From the NCBI GenBank assembly GCA_036873755.1, contig JAVTVY010016155.1, positions 1-64,000 on the forward strand: DNA of 64,000 nucleotides, written 5' to 3'. Shown here in pieces: positions 25,192-38,199 of the stretch. Each line of letters starts with the position of its first letter. Position 1 is the first letter of the stretch. The notes beneath the pieces are model-generated. The model ran no database searches and was not told the origin of the DNA. It was given only the letters and a program-made list of their open reading frames with translations. This DNA is from Hanleya hanleyi. Lineage: Eukaryota; Mollusca; Polyplacophora; Lepidopleurida; Hanleyidae. A program made the translations under genes and the position numbers.

Positions 25192-25768
25192 AACATCATT
25201 AGTCAAATTTGTAAAGCGTATATTTTGCTTTCTATTACATAGTAACTGTCTAATTTTATTCGTATCACCGGCACATAACTGATTCACCTCATCAAATACC
25301 GTCATATATTTTTTTAATTGAACAAGTTTAAGATCGTAAACCCTCAAGTATAGTTTCTGTCGAATGAAAGACCATTGCGAACTGTGTCGGAATTTATTGT
25401 AATTTTTTTACGATTTTATTACACAGAATAAACTGCAAATAAAGTATGGTATTCTATGGTGGTCTACTGCAATCATGTTTAGGTCCAGTGACGTCACACT
25501 GCATTAATACATATCTTTCAAACTGTGTATGCACTTTTCAATGCTTTATTCAAGCTTAAGATGCGTACATTATTTTGCAGAATTCGAACAACCTCGAGTG
25601 ATTCTTCACTGCCATAGGCTATTAGCTGCTTATCCACGGCTTCATATCACATTTGTTTGTCATTCGCGCTTATTTCAGCTTTTCACTGGGACAAATTGCA
25701 AGGGATACCTTCTAGTATTCATGGTTATCTTAGATAATGCTACGAGTCAGTTCTTTTCCCCAAAGCTG
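25192..25768. other. No supported feature
   Basis: I see unique-looking AT-rich sequence between two piggyBac-like copies. Confidence 0.4.
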
Positions 25769-25772
25769 TTAA

Positions 25773-26150
25773 CCCTACCTGGCCAGAGCGTGGAGCATTA
25801 ATTATGTCCTCCCTACCAAACTTTCTCCCCAGTCTCCAGAACGACAAAATATGAAAGATGACCCCTCGCAACATTTCAGTTGATCATATTAGTATCTGTT
25901 TGAGCCTACTTGCATAACTCCCCGAGTAGAGGGTCATGAGTAAACTCAAGATGGCGGACATGTGGGTAACAGAAAAATGATATTTTCGTCATTTTTCTTC
26001 AAAAATTTCTACTTTTCTTCGGAGAAAATTAGACAAACTCTATTTTGTATCACAGCAGACATGCATTTACTAAATTATCATGTAGTTTTTTCAAAGAGAA
26101 CACACAAATAAAAAATTTCGAAAAATCCGACGGCCAAAAAGTGTCTGTTT
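25773..26150 (-). mobile_element. Truncated piggyBac-like MITE
   Basis: TTAA at 25769-25772 is followed by CCCTACCTGGCC. The sequence matches the inverted 3' half of the 55409-55974 copy, including CTCAAGATGGCGGAC and TGCATAACTCCCCGAG. It is lost at about 26150, where the 515-bp repeats begin. Confidence 0.8.
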
Positions 26151-26154
26151 TGGA

Positions 26155-27640
26155 GGTGGGAAAAATTGACGGCGTCTGGCGACTAAAGAGCAACCACATG
26201 ACTCGACAGGAAAGCTTCCCTCGGCACCTCACATTCAGACTCGAGAATACGGTGGATTCTCGGATGTAACCTTAGTATCTCAGCCACGCTTTTATTGCAG
26301 ATGTTCATGTGGAGACTATATTGCAGATGATCATGTGAAGACTATGAAGTATACACACGGCCCCTAGCACCGACTTAAGCGGAATTAGATACGTCAGCTC
26401 GGGAGCTGTGATGACAGATCAGCTCAAAGCATTAACTCATCTGATGTGAATGGATGAGCATCGAGGACGTCTGATAGAGTAAACGCCTCAATATAGGGTA
26501 AACCTGGTAAAAGCTAGAATATTATCCTGTAATGCTCGTACGGTTTAAATTTCCCACCAAAATATAAAACCTACATATATTTGCCAAGGAACGTGTACAG
26601 AGGGCGGACCGCGGGGACTAACAGTCCACCAAAAGAATCCTACCATATACAGGTAGTAAATTGGAGAGATAGTCAATAGGTGGGAAAAATGGACGTCTGG
26701 CGACTAAAGATCAATCATATGACTCTACAAGAAAGCTTCCCTCGGAACCTCACTTTCAGACTCGAGAATACGATGGATTCTCGGACGTAGCCTTAGTATC
26801 TCAGCAGCGCTTTTATTGCAGCTGTTCATGTGGAGATTACGAAGTATCCACATGGTCCCTAGCACCGGTTTAAGCGGAATTAGATACGCTAGCTCGGGAG
26901 CTGTGATAACAGATCAGCCCAAAGCAATAACTCATGTGATGTTAATGGATGAGCATCGAGAACGTCTGATGAGGTAAACGCCCCAACATAGGTTAAACCT
27001 GGTGAATGCAAGAATATCAAGAAAAACTAACCTGTAATGCCCGACGTCGTACGGCTTAAATTTCCCACCAAAACAATAAAATTGCATATATTTGTCGAGA
27101 GACATGTACAGAGGGTGGATCTCGGAGACTAACAGCCCACCAAGAGAATCCTACAATATACAGGTAATAAATTGGATCGATATGCAGAGTTGGGAAAAAT
27201 TGACGACGTCTGACGACTAAAGAGTAACCATATGTCACTACAGGAAATCTTCCCTCGGCACCTCGCATTCAGACTCGAGAATACGGTAGATTCTCGGAAG
27301 TAGCCTCAGTATCTCAGCCGCGCTTTTATTGCAGCTGTTCATGAGGAGACTATGAAGTATCCAAACGGCCACCGGCTTAAGCGGAATTACATACGCTAGC
27401 TCGGGAGCTGTGATGAAAGATCAGCGCAAAACAACTCCTCTGAGGTCTATGGATGAGCATCTAGGACATTTGATGGAGTAAACGCCCCAACATAGGGTAA
27501 ACCAGGTAAATGCAAGAATACGAAGAAAAACTAACCTGTTAAGCCCGACGTCGCACGGCTTAAATTTCCACCAAAAGGATAAGTCTATATATATTTGTCG
27601 AGAGACATGTACAGAGGACATGTACAGAATATCGAATTAG
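26155..27640. repeat. Three tandem units of about 515 bp
   Basis: GGGAAAAATTGACG-like starts lie at about 26157, 26680 and 27190. Each unit includes AGACTCGAGAATACG, CTTTTATTGCAG and AAGCGGAATTAGATACG. An inverted partial copy lies at 30110-30345, and more distant relatives at 28130-28520 and 60710-60940. No coding role is seen. Confidence 0.85.
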
Positions 27641-30109
27641 GATCTGAGGCCAGTGCTGGTTGTGTGACATCTTTGCAGAGTTTAATGTGGTAGATATTCT
27701 CGAACACCGACTTCAGACCATCTAATAAAACAGTGAAGTCGTATTTTCCTAGAGTACACTGTCCTCTTAATTTTTATTTCCATCTGCTCTCGGGTTGTCA
27801 GGATTACGCTGGCATTGATATATCCCTTGGCAATTCACTTGACATTTGCATTTGGATAGACGCATTACTTCACAAAAACACCAGGAACATGGGGTAATTC
27901 AGTCCGCACGCTAAGGCTAAGGCGTTTTAGTGTGGAGGTACAGTTATCACATCGGGGACTGTACCGATCCATTTTGTACTTCTGGTTGAGGGATCAATAC
28001 TGTGAAAAGCTGCATTGGAGCTTGACAACATAAGTGAAGATCTCTCCCACGATGCCATGGATTATAGCCTGCAGGATTTCTTTATTGCGATGAGAACCGC
28101 CAGACATTGATTGAAATTACAACTCATATAAGGGAAGAGGGAAGAGGTGCCGACATACTGACAGAGTCACATGACTTCACAGTATAGTCTTCTGGTTAAA
28201 ACCTATTCTGAAGCACATACCAATAATCTAACGATTCGTGATATGTGTTGTATCTCAGGTACGCTTTTTTGTACCTGTTCATGGGGCAACTTGTATGACA
28301 TGACCACACGACCCCTAGCACCGACATAAGCGGTATTAGATACAAATCTAGAGAGCTATGATGGAAATGCTCTGACAACTCGTCTATTGGTAATTGGTGA
28401 GCTCTGTCGCTGTGACAACTCATCCACTGGGGATTGGTGAGTTGTATCGTCGTCAGATGAAAATGACGGCATTTAACACAAAAAACTAGTCCGTAAGGCC
28501 CGATGTCGACCCAACGTCAACACATGCATTAGAGCAAGCTCCATGAAGAAGCTCCGGTGTGGAGGCTAAGAATGTCCGGGTCCTATTTCCTAACCCAGCT
28601 AGAACACTTTTCTCCACGTTGGAGACAAGTGTCCGTGTTTGGTTGGAATAGAAAAGTATATGAAAAGGGACACTAATCACCAGGACATTCTTATCCATCA
28701 CACCGGGTCTATAAACTAAAGTTCTAATTCATCACATAATATTAGCACAGAAATCTATTCAGACATATAATGCAAATATATATCAACACAGGCTAGTTCC
28801 TTGCAAGAGGGTATGTAGAATTTTGCAACGATGCGGACAAGACATACTGATGTCCCTATCGTTATGTTAAACAAACTTAGACACAAGGTTAGAAACGCAT
28901 TGAGAAAGATCTTGTACACTTACATCGTGCTTTGAAACGAGTATATGCTAGTTATAACCAGAGAAACTTTGAAGGCAATAGCTTGGTGATGTAGCTTTGT
29001 TTCGGTGAACAATTTTTTTGTGATGTTGATCAACTTGTCAGATTTCGCTTTAAAGCGAACCTAGCGGCGAAAAGAATATAGGTCATATGCTTGCAATTTC
29101 AACATATATGTTGAAATTGCTATCATATTTCTTGACACAGATTCAACCCACGAGAAAGCCCTTTTCATCTGCATAGTCCCAATAGAAGTACGGGTAGTTT
29201 CCTTCCAACCTGCTAAAGGTGGATATATATCCTTCACGGTGTCACCTCTATAGGGATTATCTCATGCAATGCGATCGTCTATAGCCATCAAGCGCCTTCA
29301 CTCGAAGTTTCTCAAATTTGGCGATACATATCGCATGCTGATAGCAAAATACTAGCGTATCGTACAGGATCGATGGCGATACGTTTGATAACTTGTGTCT
29401 GATTCCACTTGACCCGGGCCTTGAGACCGTATAAACTTATGTATTTCAAGATACTCATAATGTTCATATGAACAATAATCAAAGCTTGACTGGGATGCAT
29501 AATACTCTAGATAAGGACTTTACAACTTATATCATATGGATTAAGAATACTGATCAGCGAACGGATTTGATATTTTTGGAACATCATGATGTCTTGTTGG
29601 CATCATGGAAACCTGTTGGCCGCTTCTCTCTTGCAGGAAGTTAGCCTAGTTTCATGCATACTATGATTTATCCTTCTAATTTGATGCTAATGGTATTATA
29701 TGAATTAGGTCTTGGATTACGGACGCGGAAATTCTTTAATGGACAACGGCTGAATATTGAATGACGGACACGACGCTTGTATTTTAGTGGATGAGATGGA
29801 ACTGGCTTTTAAACTAGTTGGGTAATTCACACCGATGGCAGCCTCCTTCCATGAATAATTCCAACACGATGAATCTAAATACAAGCGGCAGACCGAATTT
29901 CAGTAATCAGGCGTCGTCCATCACGCGTAAACATATCAAGTTCATTAAGTTTTAACAGTATCCTTCATATACTATATTTAGACGTGATATCCATACGCCA
30001 TATTGAGGCCATTTCAGTATACTGTTGCCCAAGTTGATGTAGTCAACAATGCCAATGTTTCTCTTGCCCACGTGAGTCCAAGTAAGAGTACACCCGTTTT
30101 CATGCTCAT
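27641..30109. other. No gene; dispersed repeat copies
   Basis: 28130-28520 shares GAGGTGCCGACATACTGAC and GAGCTATGATGGAAATGCTC with 60710-60940. 29620-29790 is related to 18190-18400. The rest shows nothing that I can support. Confidence 0.5.
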
Positions 30110-30345
30110 AGAGGTATGGGTTTAAGCGTATCTAATTCCGCCTAAGCCGATGCCAGGGGCCGTGTGGATACTTCATAGTCTCCACATGAGCATCTGCAAC
30201 AAAAGCGCGGCTGAGATACTAAGGCTACGTCCGAGAATCCACCGTATTATCGGGTCCGAATGTTAGGTGTCGACGAATACGTCCCTGTAGAATCATATGG
30301 TTGCTTTTTAGTCACCAGACGTCGTCAATTTTTCCCACCTCTTGT
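30110..30345 (-). repeat. Inverted partial copy of the 515-bp unit
   Basis: It reads CGTATCTAATTCCGC ... CGTCAATTTTTCCCACC, the reverse complement of part of the 26155-27640 units. Confidence 0.8.
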
Positions 30346-30494
30346 ATATCGCTCCAATTTGAATAGTTTGCTACAAGAGATAACCAATCGACGGTTCAAG
30401 TGAATCCGACAAGAGGTCATATACCTGTCGTCTAATCTATGACATCGACAGTATTTCTATCGGAGGCAAGCCGTTTTTGTTTGTTTGGAGTATT

Positions 30495-31790
30495 ACCCTT
30501 ACCAAAATAAAATGTATGGACAATATATGGGAAACGTATGGAAAATGCATGGGTATGGGAATGTATGGTAAAAGCAATTTTCCGCACATATCCCATACAT
30601 CAACTTGAACAATTTTTAAAAGGGGACTGTTAACCTAAAAATGTATGGGAAATATATGGATGTATTGAAACTAAAAACGCCTCTGCATTTGGCAACTATG
30701 GACATGTATGCGAAATGTATGGCACAAATTTTGTTCTAAAGTTATATGTATGGGCAGCGCATGGGAAATCTCTTCACGTCACTCTTTCGAGGCACCGTCC
30801 ATACAATTCCCATACATTGTTCCCCAGCATGTATGGAAGATGTATGAGATAATTCGCCTAGATAAAGATCATGCATGGGCATTGAATGGAGAATCTCTTC
30901 TCCTGGAAAAATGGTACATTACATATACGTCTGGCAGATGTATGGGTTAGTCCACAGTTTGAAAGATCATGCATGGGTAGTGTATGGAAAAGTGCTTTTC
31001 CCATACATGCCCATACAAGATATACCCAGGAAATTCCCATACAAGGCTTCCCTGCACATACGGTAGATTCCATACGTGCCTGGCAAATGTATGCCCATCT
31101 AAAAGATTGTGCATGGGTAATGTACGGAAAAGTGTTTCCCCATACATATCCATACATTTGTGGCATATGCATGGATATATCCATATATCAAAAGATCATG
31201 TATGGACAATGCATGGGAAATTTCTTTCCCCAAACATGACCATACAATCTTGTATGGCAGCATCCATACATGTATGGCAAATGTATGGGCCAGTCTGTAT
31301 ATCAAAAGATCATGTATGGTAACGTATGGTATATTGCTTTCCCCATACATGCCCATACAAGATGTATGGTAGCATCCATACATGTACGGCAAATGTATGG
31401 GCCAGTTTGTAGATCAAAAGATTATGTATGGGTAATGTATGGAATATTACTTTCCCCATACATGCCCATACAAGATGTATGGTAGCATCCATACATGTAT
31501 GGCAAATGTATGGGCCAGTCTGTATATCAAAAGATCATGTATGAGTAACGCATGGAAAATTGCTTCCCCATACATGCCCATGCAAGATGTGTGGTAGAGC
31601 CCATATATATCCCACATGTATGGAACAGTCCAAATAACATAAATTATGTATGGGTAGTGTATGGAAATTTGATATCCCCATACATGCCCATACAAGTTGC
31701 ATGGTCGGACCCTTACCTGTATGGCATACGTATGGGCACACCCAGGATATATCCATTGCCTCGCATGAAAATATGTCACATACTACATGC
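30495..31790. repeat. CATACAT/ATGTATGG-rich array, left terminal
   Basis: Dense CCATACAT and ATGTATGG words occur on both strands. From about 31180 they are organised into units of about 110-130 bp with CCCATACATGCCCATACAAG. Long frames on both strands come from the repeat. Confidence 0.9.
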
Positions 31791-32458
31791 ACAAACTGCA
31801 ATCGAACTTATGGCCAACCTAAATCTGGGGTAAGCGGTATTCGCATATGAAGAAAACACTAGAAAATCTTATTTACTCAAATATTTATTCGAACAGATGT
31901 ATACTTGTTCACCGGCATTTTTGAATTGACTGGTGACTGTTACAAATTGACTGGTGGCCATGAACCGACTCCCAATTATAATGCTCTCGCTGCATACACA
32001 CATGGTTCAATGACATTCCAGGTTTCAGATGCCCCTCCCCCCCCTCCCCCCAACCGCCAGGACAAACACAAGTATTTACATCCATACTAGTCAGGGTAAA
32101 ACAATATCCATCTGCTTGCTGAGGCAAACCCTCTAATAACCAGACAAGGAAGTTGTCCACTTCAAAAACACTAAAAGCACATGTCCCCTCCACAAAGTGG
32201 AAATGTCATTTCCGAAGATCTTGAAGGGGAATCCAGTCTTGTGTCTCTTTATATTTAGCAAAAAAAATGAAATAAGTTGATCTGCTGAGGATGAATTTAT
32301 ATGGTACAATAAAAAGCAACTTCATAAAATCACCACAGTTATGCTTGTACAGTCCCATATTTTATCCATAAAAGTCTCGCACTGGGTATGCACTGTTGGA
32401 TGCACTTCCAGATTCATCGCTACTGGAATCTGATGATGTCCGTCAATTGAATAGTATC
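31791..32458. other. No supported feature
   Basis: It contains a C-rich run at about 32034-32051 and otherwise unique-looking sequence. It lies downstream of the possible last exon of the minus-strand gene. Confidence 0.4.
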
Positions 32459-32619
32459 TTAGGTGTCTTGTACCCTTTTCTGGGTGACGATTGCCTGTAT
32501 GGATGATGAGCGAAAGGGAACCGAGGCAGGCGACTTCGATGGCTTCTGTTGTTTTTTCTTCTGAGATGGTTTGGTTCTACCTCTGCTGGATTCTACACAT
32601 TTCCGGCTTGTAATGCATC
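32459..32619 (-). CDS. Possible last exon of the minus-strand BEN-like gene
   Basis: On the minus strand a pyrimidine-rich acceptor (CTCACACTTTCAG) precedes an open stretch of about 53 codons. It begins CITSRKCVESSRGR, is rich in Lys, Ser, Pro and Gln, and ends QKRVQDT before TAA at 32459-32461. A basic, Ser/Lys/Pro-rich tail is plausible after a BEN domain. The link to the exons at 45.4-49.7 kb is inferred from strand and order only: the DIRS element lies in the intervening 12.7 kb, and the splice phase cannot be confirmed because the preceding exon has a frame break. The short length means it could be chance. Confidence 0.25.
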
Positions 32620-32749
32620 CTGAAAGTGTGAGAGATCAATTTTGTTCAGAAAAAAGAAAACAATCAAGTCCTGACACTGCACCACCCAGTCTTTGATCTA
32701 TCCTCTTAAGGTTGGGCTCTGTGCCTTAAGGTTGGGTCATGATGCCGAG

Positions 32750-33200
32750 GATTAGTGGATGGGTTCAAGAAGAGCAGCATGAAGTAAGCTCCTAGAATAT
32801 TTTAGGGTATAGGGTTGGGCGAGGCTTAGTTTAGGACATGCTCCCGAGTGAAGTGATTGAATAAGTGTAGCATGATGTAAGCTCCAAGAATATGAGGGTA
32901 TAGGGTCGGGCGAGGAATAGTTTGAGAGATAGAGGGTACGGCTTGGTGTCCCGGAGGTGGATGTTGCTGAGGGTAGTGGATATGTTGAATAAGTGTATTA
33001 TGATCTGAGCTCCCATAATATTTAAGGGTATAGCATTGGGCGAAGCTGGGTTGCGGAGATAGACGGTAGGGCTCAGTGCCCCAGGGGTAGAAACATGTTT
33101 CCAAGGTTGTGGATGGGTTGAATGAGTGTGATGTAAGCTCCTGAAATATTTGAGGATTCAGGGGTTTGGGCGGGCATTTGTTCAGGAGACATTTGATGAG
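32750..33200. repeat. Degenerate tandem repeat of about 130 bp, four copies
   Basis: GTAAGCTCC-like words with AATATTT and GGGCGAGG recur at about 32778, 32870, 33000 and 33129. Confidence 0.75.
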
Positions 33201-33373
33201 GTCGAGAAGCTGTGGACATCAGCCACTGATCATATGATACCGACTTGGTCAGATACTATCATTGTTATTTAGTAACTTAAAATATATATAACACGTGGGT
33301 ATATATATATGCATCCGTCATGCCCGTAGTTTTCAAACCTTGGTGCACTCTTTAACAAATGAACACTTCGCAT

Positions 33374-33600
33374 AAATCACAGGAGACTGAGGCAAGCATT
33401 TTTGGGTGGGGGGGGGGGTGGTAGGAAATTGGAAAAGGTGTCTCATTATAGAACAGATGTGCATGATGAGGTCATAAACCACAGGGGACTGGGGCAAGCA
33501 TATTTATTCGGGGGGCGGGGGTAGGAAATTGAATGAGGTGTCTCATTATAATACAGATGTGCATGACGAGGTCACAGACGAAGAGACATTCGGACTAGGC
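33374..33600. repeat. Two tandem units of about 115 bp with G run
   Basis: Both units contain GGCAAGCAT, a G-rich run, GTAGGAAATTG, GTGTCTCATTATA and ACAGATGTGCATGA. Confidence 0.8.
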
Positions 33601-34664
33601 TGTGACGGCATTTATATTGGCATTGAAACATGCAGAGTGTGATATCCGAATGCATACCCCACATGACCCTATTAGCCAACCATGACCTTAATGGGCTTCA
33701 ATATATGCTTGTTCATATATTGACTGCAGAAACCAAAACTTAAGAGACATTATTCAGAAAACTTTCAAGAGCCTATAACTATGACCCCTCAAGATACATG
33801 TATTGTATGCACTAGAATTTGACATCGATAATACTGGTCAAGGTCGGTTAAATCGAAAAGGTTTCTGGTTCATCGCCAGTTGCATATAGTATGCCTAGAT
33901 ATAATCCTTCAAAAGATTGGTATGTACTGAGGTGTGACTTTGAAGAGCCTAGCCATATCCCTTCAGATATTGCAATAACTGGAATTTGACCTTGATAGAA
34001 TAGGCCAAGGTCAGTCATAGTGAATGGGTTTATAGTCAATCACCAGTTACATATTTTATATGAATTTGGAAAGCCTGACAACAATCCCTCAAGAGATATT
34101 GCATTAACAAGCAGACAGTGTGTCCAGACAGACAGATGGACGGACGGACAATGTAGATAATATATATCCTTTGGCCAGAATTGACTGACGGTTTAAAATT
34201 AATGGCCTTCTCCTTCGTTATGACAATCCACATCTTTGAACTGTACTTATAAAACAAACATAACAATTTTCAATGATTTGCCAATTTTTATAAAGTGACC
34301 TTGACCATTTGACCCCAAAATCAATGAATAAAGTTACTCTTTTCTGCATGGGTAGGATATACCCCAAGTTTGGTACAAATCCATGACCTAGAACTACAGA
34401 TACCGCACAGACGGATTAAACAGACAGAAATTGTGTTCGCACTATATGACCTTGTCTATAGTCTGGTATATAAAAAATCCTGGCACTTTAGTGAAAGTAC
34501 TTGCATGCAATGACATCACAGGGCTATTGTATGGATACCAACTTCTTTATCGCTGTGGAGCTGAACTTTTAAAAGCTGATTAAAAGTTGGAAGTATCTCC
34601 AAGTTGAATGTCAGCTCGACAGCACTAAAGAAGTTATTATCCATGGAATAGCCTTGTGTTGTAT
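33601..34664. repeat. Decayed dispersed repeat, no gene
   Basis: It has repeated phrases such as TGACCTTGA and CCTTCA with CAGACAGACAGATGGACGG near 34120. This is the style of the 56601-57707 element in the opposite orientation, but too diverged for boundaries. Confidence 0.45.
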
Positions 34665-34896
34665 ATGGGGGCAGAGTGTTTACACTGTGCTTGGTTTACA
34701 TGACACGTACAGATGATATGCGGACTCTTCCCTCACTGACTGACCATGCACTGGTCACGCGATACTTCTGCACTGATTGGTCAGAGATTAAGCTCTTTGT
34801 TTTATCCGAGTAGCGTGGGTCAGTCTTGGTCAGTTTGGCTTTGCAGTTTGCATTCATCGGACGTGTCAAAGTCACACAGCAGTTTTCGTTTATTGT
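34665..34896 (+). repeat. DIRS split direct repeat A1
   Basis: It begins ATGGGGGCAGAGTGTTTACA and is repeated at 44600-44831 with few changes. Confidence 0.9.
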
Positions 34897-34982
34897 TTAC
34901 AAAGTTTTTTCTTTTCACTTGTCAGAATCACGTAGTATTTTAGGGATTGTTTGGAGTTCTGTTGCAGACGACATAAATTAGT

Positions 34983-36578
34983 TTGAGATGGAGCGGGGTC
35001 GTGGTAAGAAAAGAAAAAAACACTGGAATTAGACCACGTCGAGACGTCTCTGATTCTCCCCCTCCCGTTCGCAGTAGAAGGCAGCGTACTTCGACGAATG
35101 CGGGATCATGGGATGACGAGAACCCACAAAACTGGAGTTCAGAACGTTTGCGAACTGCGCTGGAAGAGTTGGGTTGTTTTATGCCAGGCTCTTTCCGAAA
35201 AAGCCAACTCCTGCAAGTTTACAAATCGCAGAAACGTGGCAGGCCGTCTGGGGAAAACACAAGACGGAGCACGGGGGTCGAAGCTGAACTCCGCCCAGCA
35301 GTTACGTCTGAGCCTCCCGCGCTGTCAGCTGTGGACAGCGCAGCAGCAGATTTATTGTGGGACCACGTGGAAACCGGAGTTAGCGGAGCGGCAGATCCCG
35401 CGAGATCAGGCGAGATCCAACATGGCCACCAACAACAACAAACGGTGGCAAATCAGACCGGTCTGCAGTCGTCTGCAGATCTTCAACATGTCATGAAGAC
35501 ATATGTGGATAATAGATATTCTGCAATAGAGAAACAATTGTCTTCTTTATCGGCACAAATAGCGGCGGCAGTGAACACCGGGAGTAGGAATGAATCAACG
35601 GTACCACCCGTTCCTACCATGTATAACGTCTATGGTACTGGACTTCCGGAACAACAACAACACGCTGCCACCAGTTTTCAATTGCCGAGGCCACAACAAT
35701 CAATGGCATCCGACCTTGGTTACTTACGGACACAACCAATGATAACGGTACCAGGTATGTCGGACTCTTTTGGTGTTTTTTCATCATCACTGCCCGAGAA
35801 AATTAAATGTCCCGATTTACTCCGAAAACAGATTTTGGAGGGCAGAGACATTAATTTAGCTGCACTGTTGGTTCCAGACGTGGGATCATCTCATTCCCGA
35901 TCTGTTTACACAGACAGTATGGAAGTGACATTGAGATCACCCACTGATGTTCGGTTGACCAAACAATTAACTATCACTCATTTCATTCAAGCTTTTGGTC
36001 GGTATACTGAAATAGTATGCAAATGTTTTCCGCTACGACGACCAGAGTTAGATGCATACCAACAAAGCATCATGGATATGCATATGAGGTATGGTGGTAC
36101 TCTGTTCTACGAGTACCATAAAGAATTTTCATCCAAGGCAGCAGCTTACCTGATAGATGATGGCATCAAAATTTCATGGGCGCAAGTAGATGATTCTATT
36201 TACCGCAAGGTTTTCTCTGGCTGCAAATCGGATGCCTGCAACCTATGCAGCAGCATCAATCACAAGGCTGATTTCTGCCCCATGGTCCTTAAAGACAAAT
36301 TCAACAATAGCAATCGCTATCCCATGTCTAAACGTCAGGACAACAGAGAAAGTCAATCGTATGGCAGCCAGTCAAACAGTCCGACATCGCCTGTCACCAA
36401 ACCTAATTTTGGAGGGAAGGAAATATGCTGGAATTTCAATGGGAGAGGTTGTACTAGACAGCCATGTAGATTCCTACATGTTTGCACAGAGTGTCATGGA
36501 GAGCATCCACACACACACCATGACAAGTCCAGTCGAGACAAATCCAGTAAAAGTACAAAAACTAACAATAAGGACTGA
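34983..36578 (+). CDS. DIRS-type ORF1 (gag-like) with CCHC and CCCH zinc fingers
   Basis: A frame of up to 531 residues. About residues 45-85 (NWSSERLRTALEELG ... GSFRKSQLLQVY) resemble a SAP-like helix-loop-helix. A Gln/Pro-rich middle follows. A zinc knuckle C-x2-C-x4-H-x4-C starts near residue 419, and a CCCH finger C-x7-C-x4-C-x3-H near residue 482, followed by a His/Lys-rich tail. This suits a nucleic-acid-binding capsid-like protein acting on the element RNA. The frame has no ATG near its start (it opens on TTG). An ATG at 34988 in another frame runs MERGRGKKRKK into an A-rich stretch, so a one-base change in that run probably broke the true start. The RT follows after a short gap. Confidence 0.75.
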   Translation: MRWSGVVVRKEKNTGIRPRRDVSDSPPPVRSRRQRTSTNAGSWDDENPQNWSSERLRTALEELGCFMPGSFRKSQLLQVYKSQKRGRPSGENTRRSTGVEAELRPAVTSEPPALSAVDSAAADLLWDHVETGVSGAADPARSGEIQHGHQQQQTVANQTGLQSSADLQHVMKTYVDNRYSAIEKQLSSLSAQIAAAVNTGSRNESTVPPVPTMYNVYGTGLPEQQQHAATSFQLPRPQQSMASDLGYLRTQPMITVPGMSDSFGVFSSSLPEKIKCPDLLRKQILEGRDINLAALLVPDVGSSHSRSVYTDSMEVTLRSPTDVRLTKQLTITHFIQAFGRYTEIVCKCFPLRRPELDAYQQSIMDMHMRYGGTLFYEYHKEFSSKAAAYLIDDGIKISWAQVDDSIYRKVFSGCKSDACNLCSSINHKADFCPMVLKDKFNNSNRYPMSKRQDNRESQSYGSQSNSPTSPVTKPNFGGKEICWNFNGRGCTRQPCRFLHVCTECHGEHPHTHHDKSSRDKSSKSTKTNNKD

Positions 36579-36599
36579 CTACCATACCGGGACAGTAAT

Positions 36600-38199
36600 C
36601 ATATAACAGAAAAAGCTACCACTCCTATCAACGTGGCAGCCCTTGAGAATGAATTAATCAGTCATCCAGACAGAGTCTTTGTGAAATATTTAATTAATGG
36701 GTTGTCCAATGGTTTTGATGTTGGTATTGAGGATTTACCAACCTCAACACTCGAATGCAAAAACAATCTTTAATAGTGCGCGACGAGAACCTTCTGTAGT
36801 TTCAGAACTTATACAAGAAGAAGTGAAAAAAGGTTTTATTATTAGGACCTTTTCCTCATCCACCTTATCCTAACTACAGAATTAGCCCCATAGGAGTCGC
36901 CACAGGGAAATACTCGGGCAAGAAGAGACTAGTCATTGATTTGTCGGCCCCTCACAATAATGAAGACAACAGTATAAACAGTCTCATTGACAAGGATAAA
37001 TATTCTCTGCGTTATGTAAAGCTTGATCGGGCTATTGATACCATCACCAAATTGGGTAGAGGTGCATGGCTGTGTAAGGTAGATATACAAGATGCCTTCA
37101 AACAGCTACCTATCAAGCCTTCTCTATGGCATTTATTCGGTGTTAAATGGGATGACAAGTATTATTTTTTCACAAGATTAGTTTTTGGATGTAGGTCCAG
37201 TCCAACCATTTTTGATAAAATGGCTACAGCAGTTGAATGGATTATAAAAAACCATGGGGTAAAAAACATCCAACACTTGTTAGGTGATTACCTGGCAGTG
37301 TCTGGTCCAGACGAAATTGGTGAGAGGAATATGGCCATTCTATCGCTCGTTTTCAACAAATTGAACATTCCTTTGTCGCTGAAGAAATCAGTTGGTCCTA
37401 CTACCCGTCTAGAGTACCTAGGCATTGCTTTAGACACTGACATCATGCAAGCAGAATTACCTGCAGATAAACTCCAACACAAGTCTGTTACACAACGCGA
37501 CATGCTGCAGTTATTAGGTCATTTTAACTTTGCCTGCTCCGTAATCGTTCCAGGTCGGGCATTTGTTAATCATTTGATAAGTTTGGCCTATTCTGTGAAG
37601 GAGATGCACCATCGTATCCATTTGGCCAAGAGTGCAAGGGTGGAGCTCCTCATGTGGCGCGAGTTCCTGGTTAACTGGAATGGTGTATCTTTGTTCTTAG
37701 AGTATGACATCACTAATGCCATCGATATGGAACTGTACACCAATGCGGAAATATTCGTTGGTTTCGGGAGATACTTTCAAGATGAATGATTTGCCGAACA
37801 ATGGCCAGCAGAGCTACAGTAGGTACACAACTGTGAATTGTCCACGGCTCTGTTAGAACTTTACCCTATTGTTGTTGCTGCTATTTTATGGGGTCGCACT
37901 TGGAGCAGGAAGAAAATACTATTCCACTGTGACAATACAGCAACCGTACATATTATTCAACGCAAACGGTCCAAAAGTGAGTTAATCATGCAGCTATTAC
38001 GCAGACTTCTGTTGTGCTCTGCTCAACATAATTTCAAAATAGTTGCTACCTTCGTCGCAGGTTGTAAACATGATAAAGCGGATGCCCTGTCTCAATTTCA
38101 ATTTCAGAGGTTTCGTCGCCTGGCCCCAGAAGCCGACACACTGCCCCAACACTGTCCAAGGTATTGCGACGTGATATGGACCTCACCACAGCAGTAAAC
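36600..38199 (+). pseudogene. DIRS reverse transcriptase - RNase H, inactivated
   Basis: RT would copy the element RNA and RNase H would degrade the template. Visible RT motifs: VDIQDAF (about 37079), FGCRSSPTIFDK (about 37187), and a motif C reading LLGDYLAV (about 37277), where the first of the two catalytic Asp codons is now Gly (GGT at 37283). Damage: TAA TAG at 36771-36776, a frameshift near 36842 just before a Pro-rich stretch, TGA at 37787, and TAG near 37820. The RNase H part (about 37720-38130) keeps LLELYPIV, HCDNTATVHII and HDKADALS, but the first catalytic Asp reads Asn (AAT at 37742). The order RT, RNase H, tyrosine recombinase fits the DIRS group. The enzyme cannot be active. 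Confidence 0.85.

Noticed and set aside
30495..31790. This array as a self-contained short MITE
   Set aside because: No second inverted end was found near 31.8 kb. The only matching inverted end in the window is at 59045.
30858..31833. Stacked frames on both strands
   Set aside because: They come from CATACAT/ATGTATGG repeat words.
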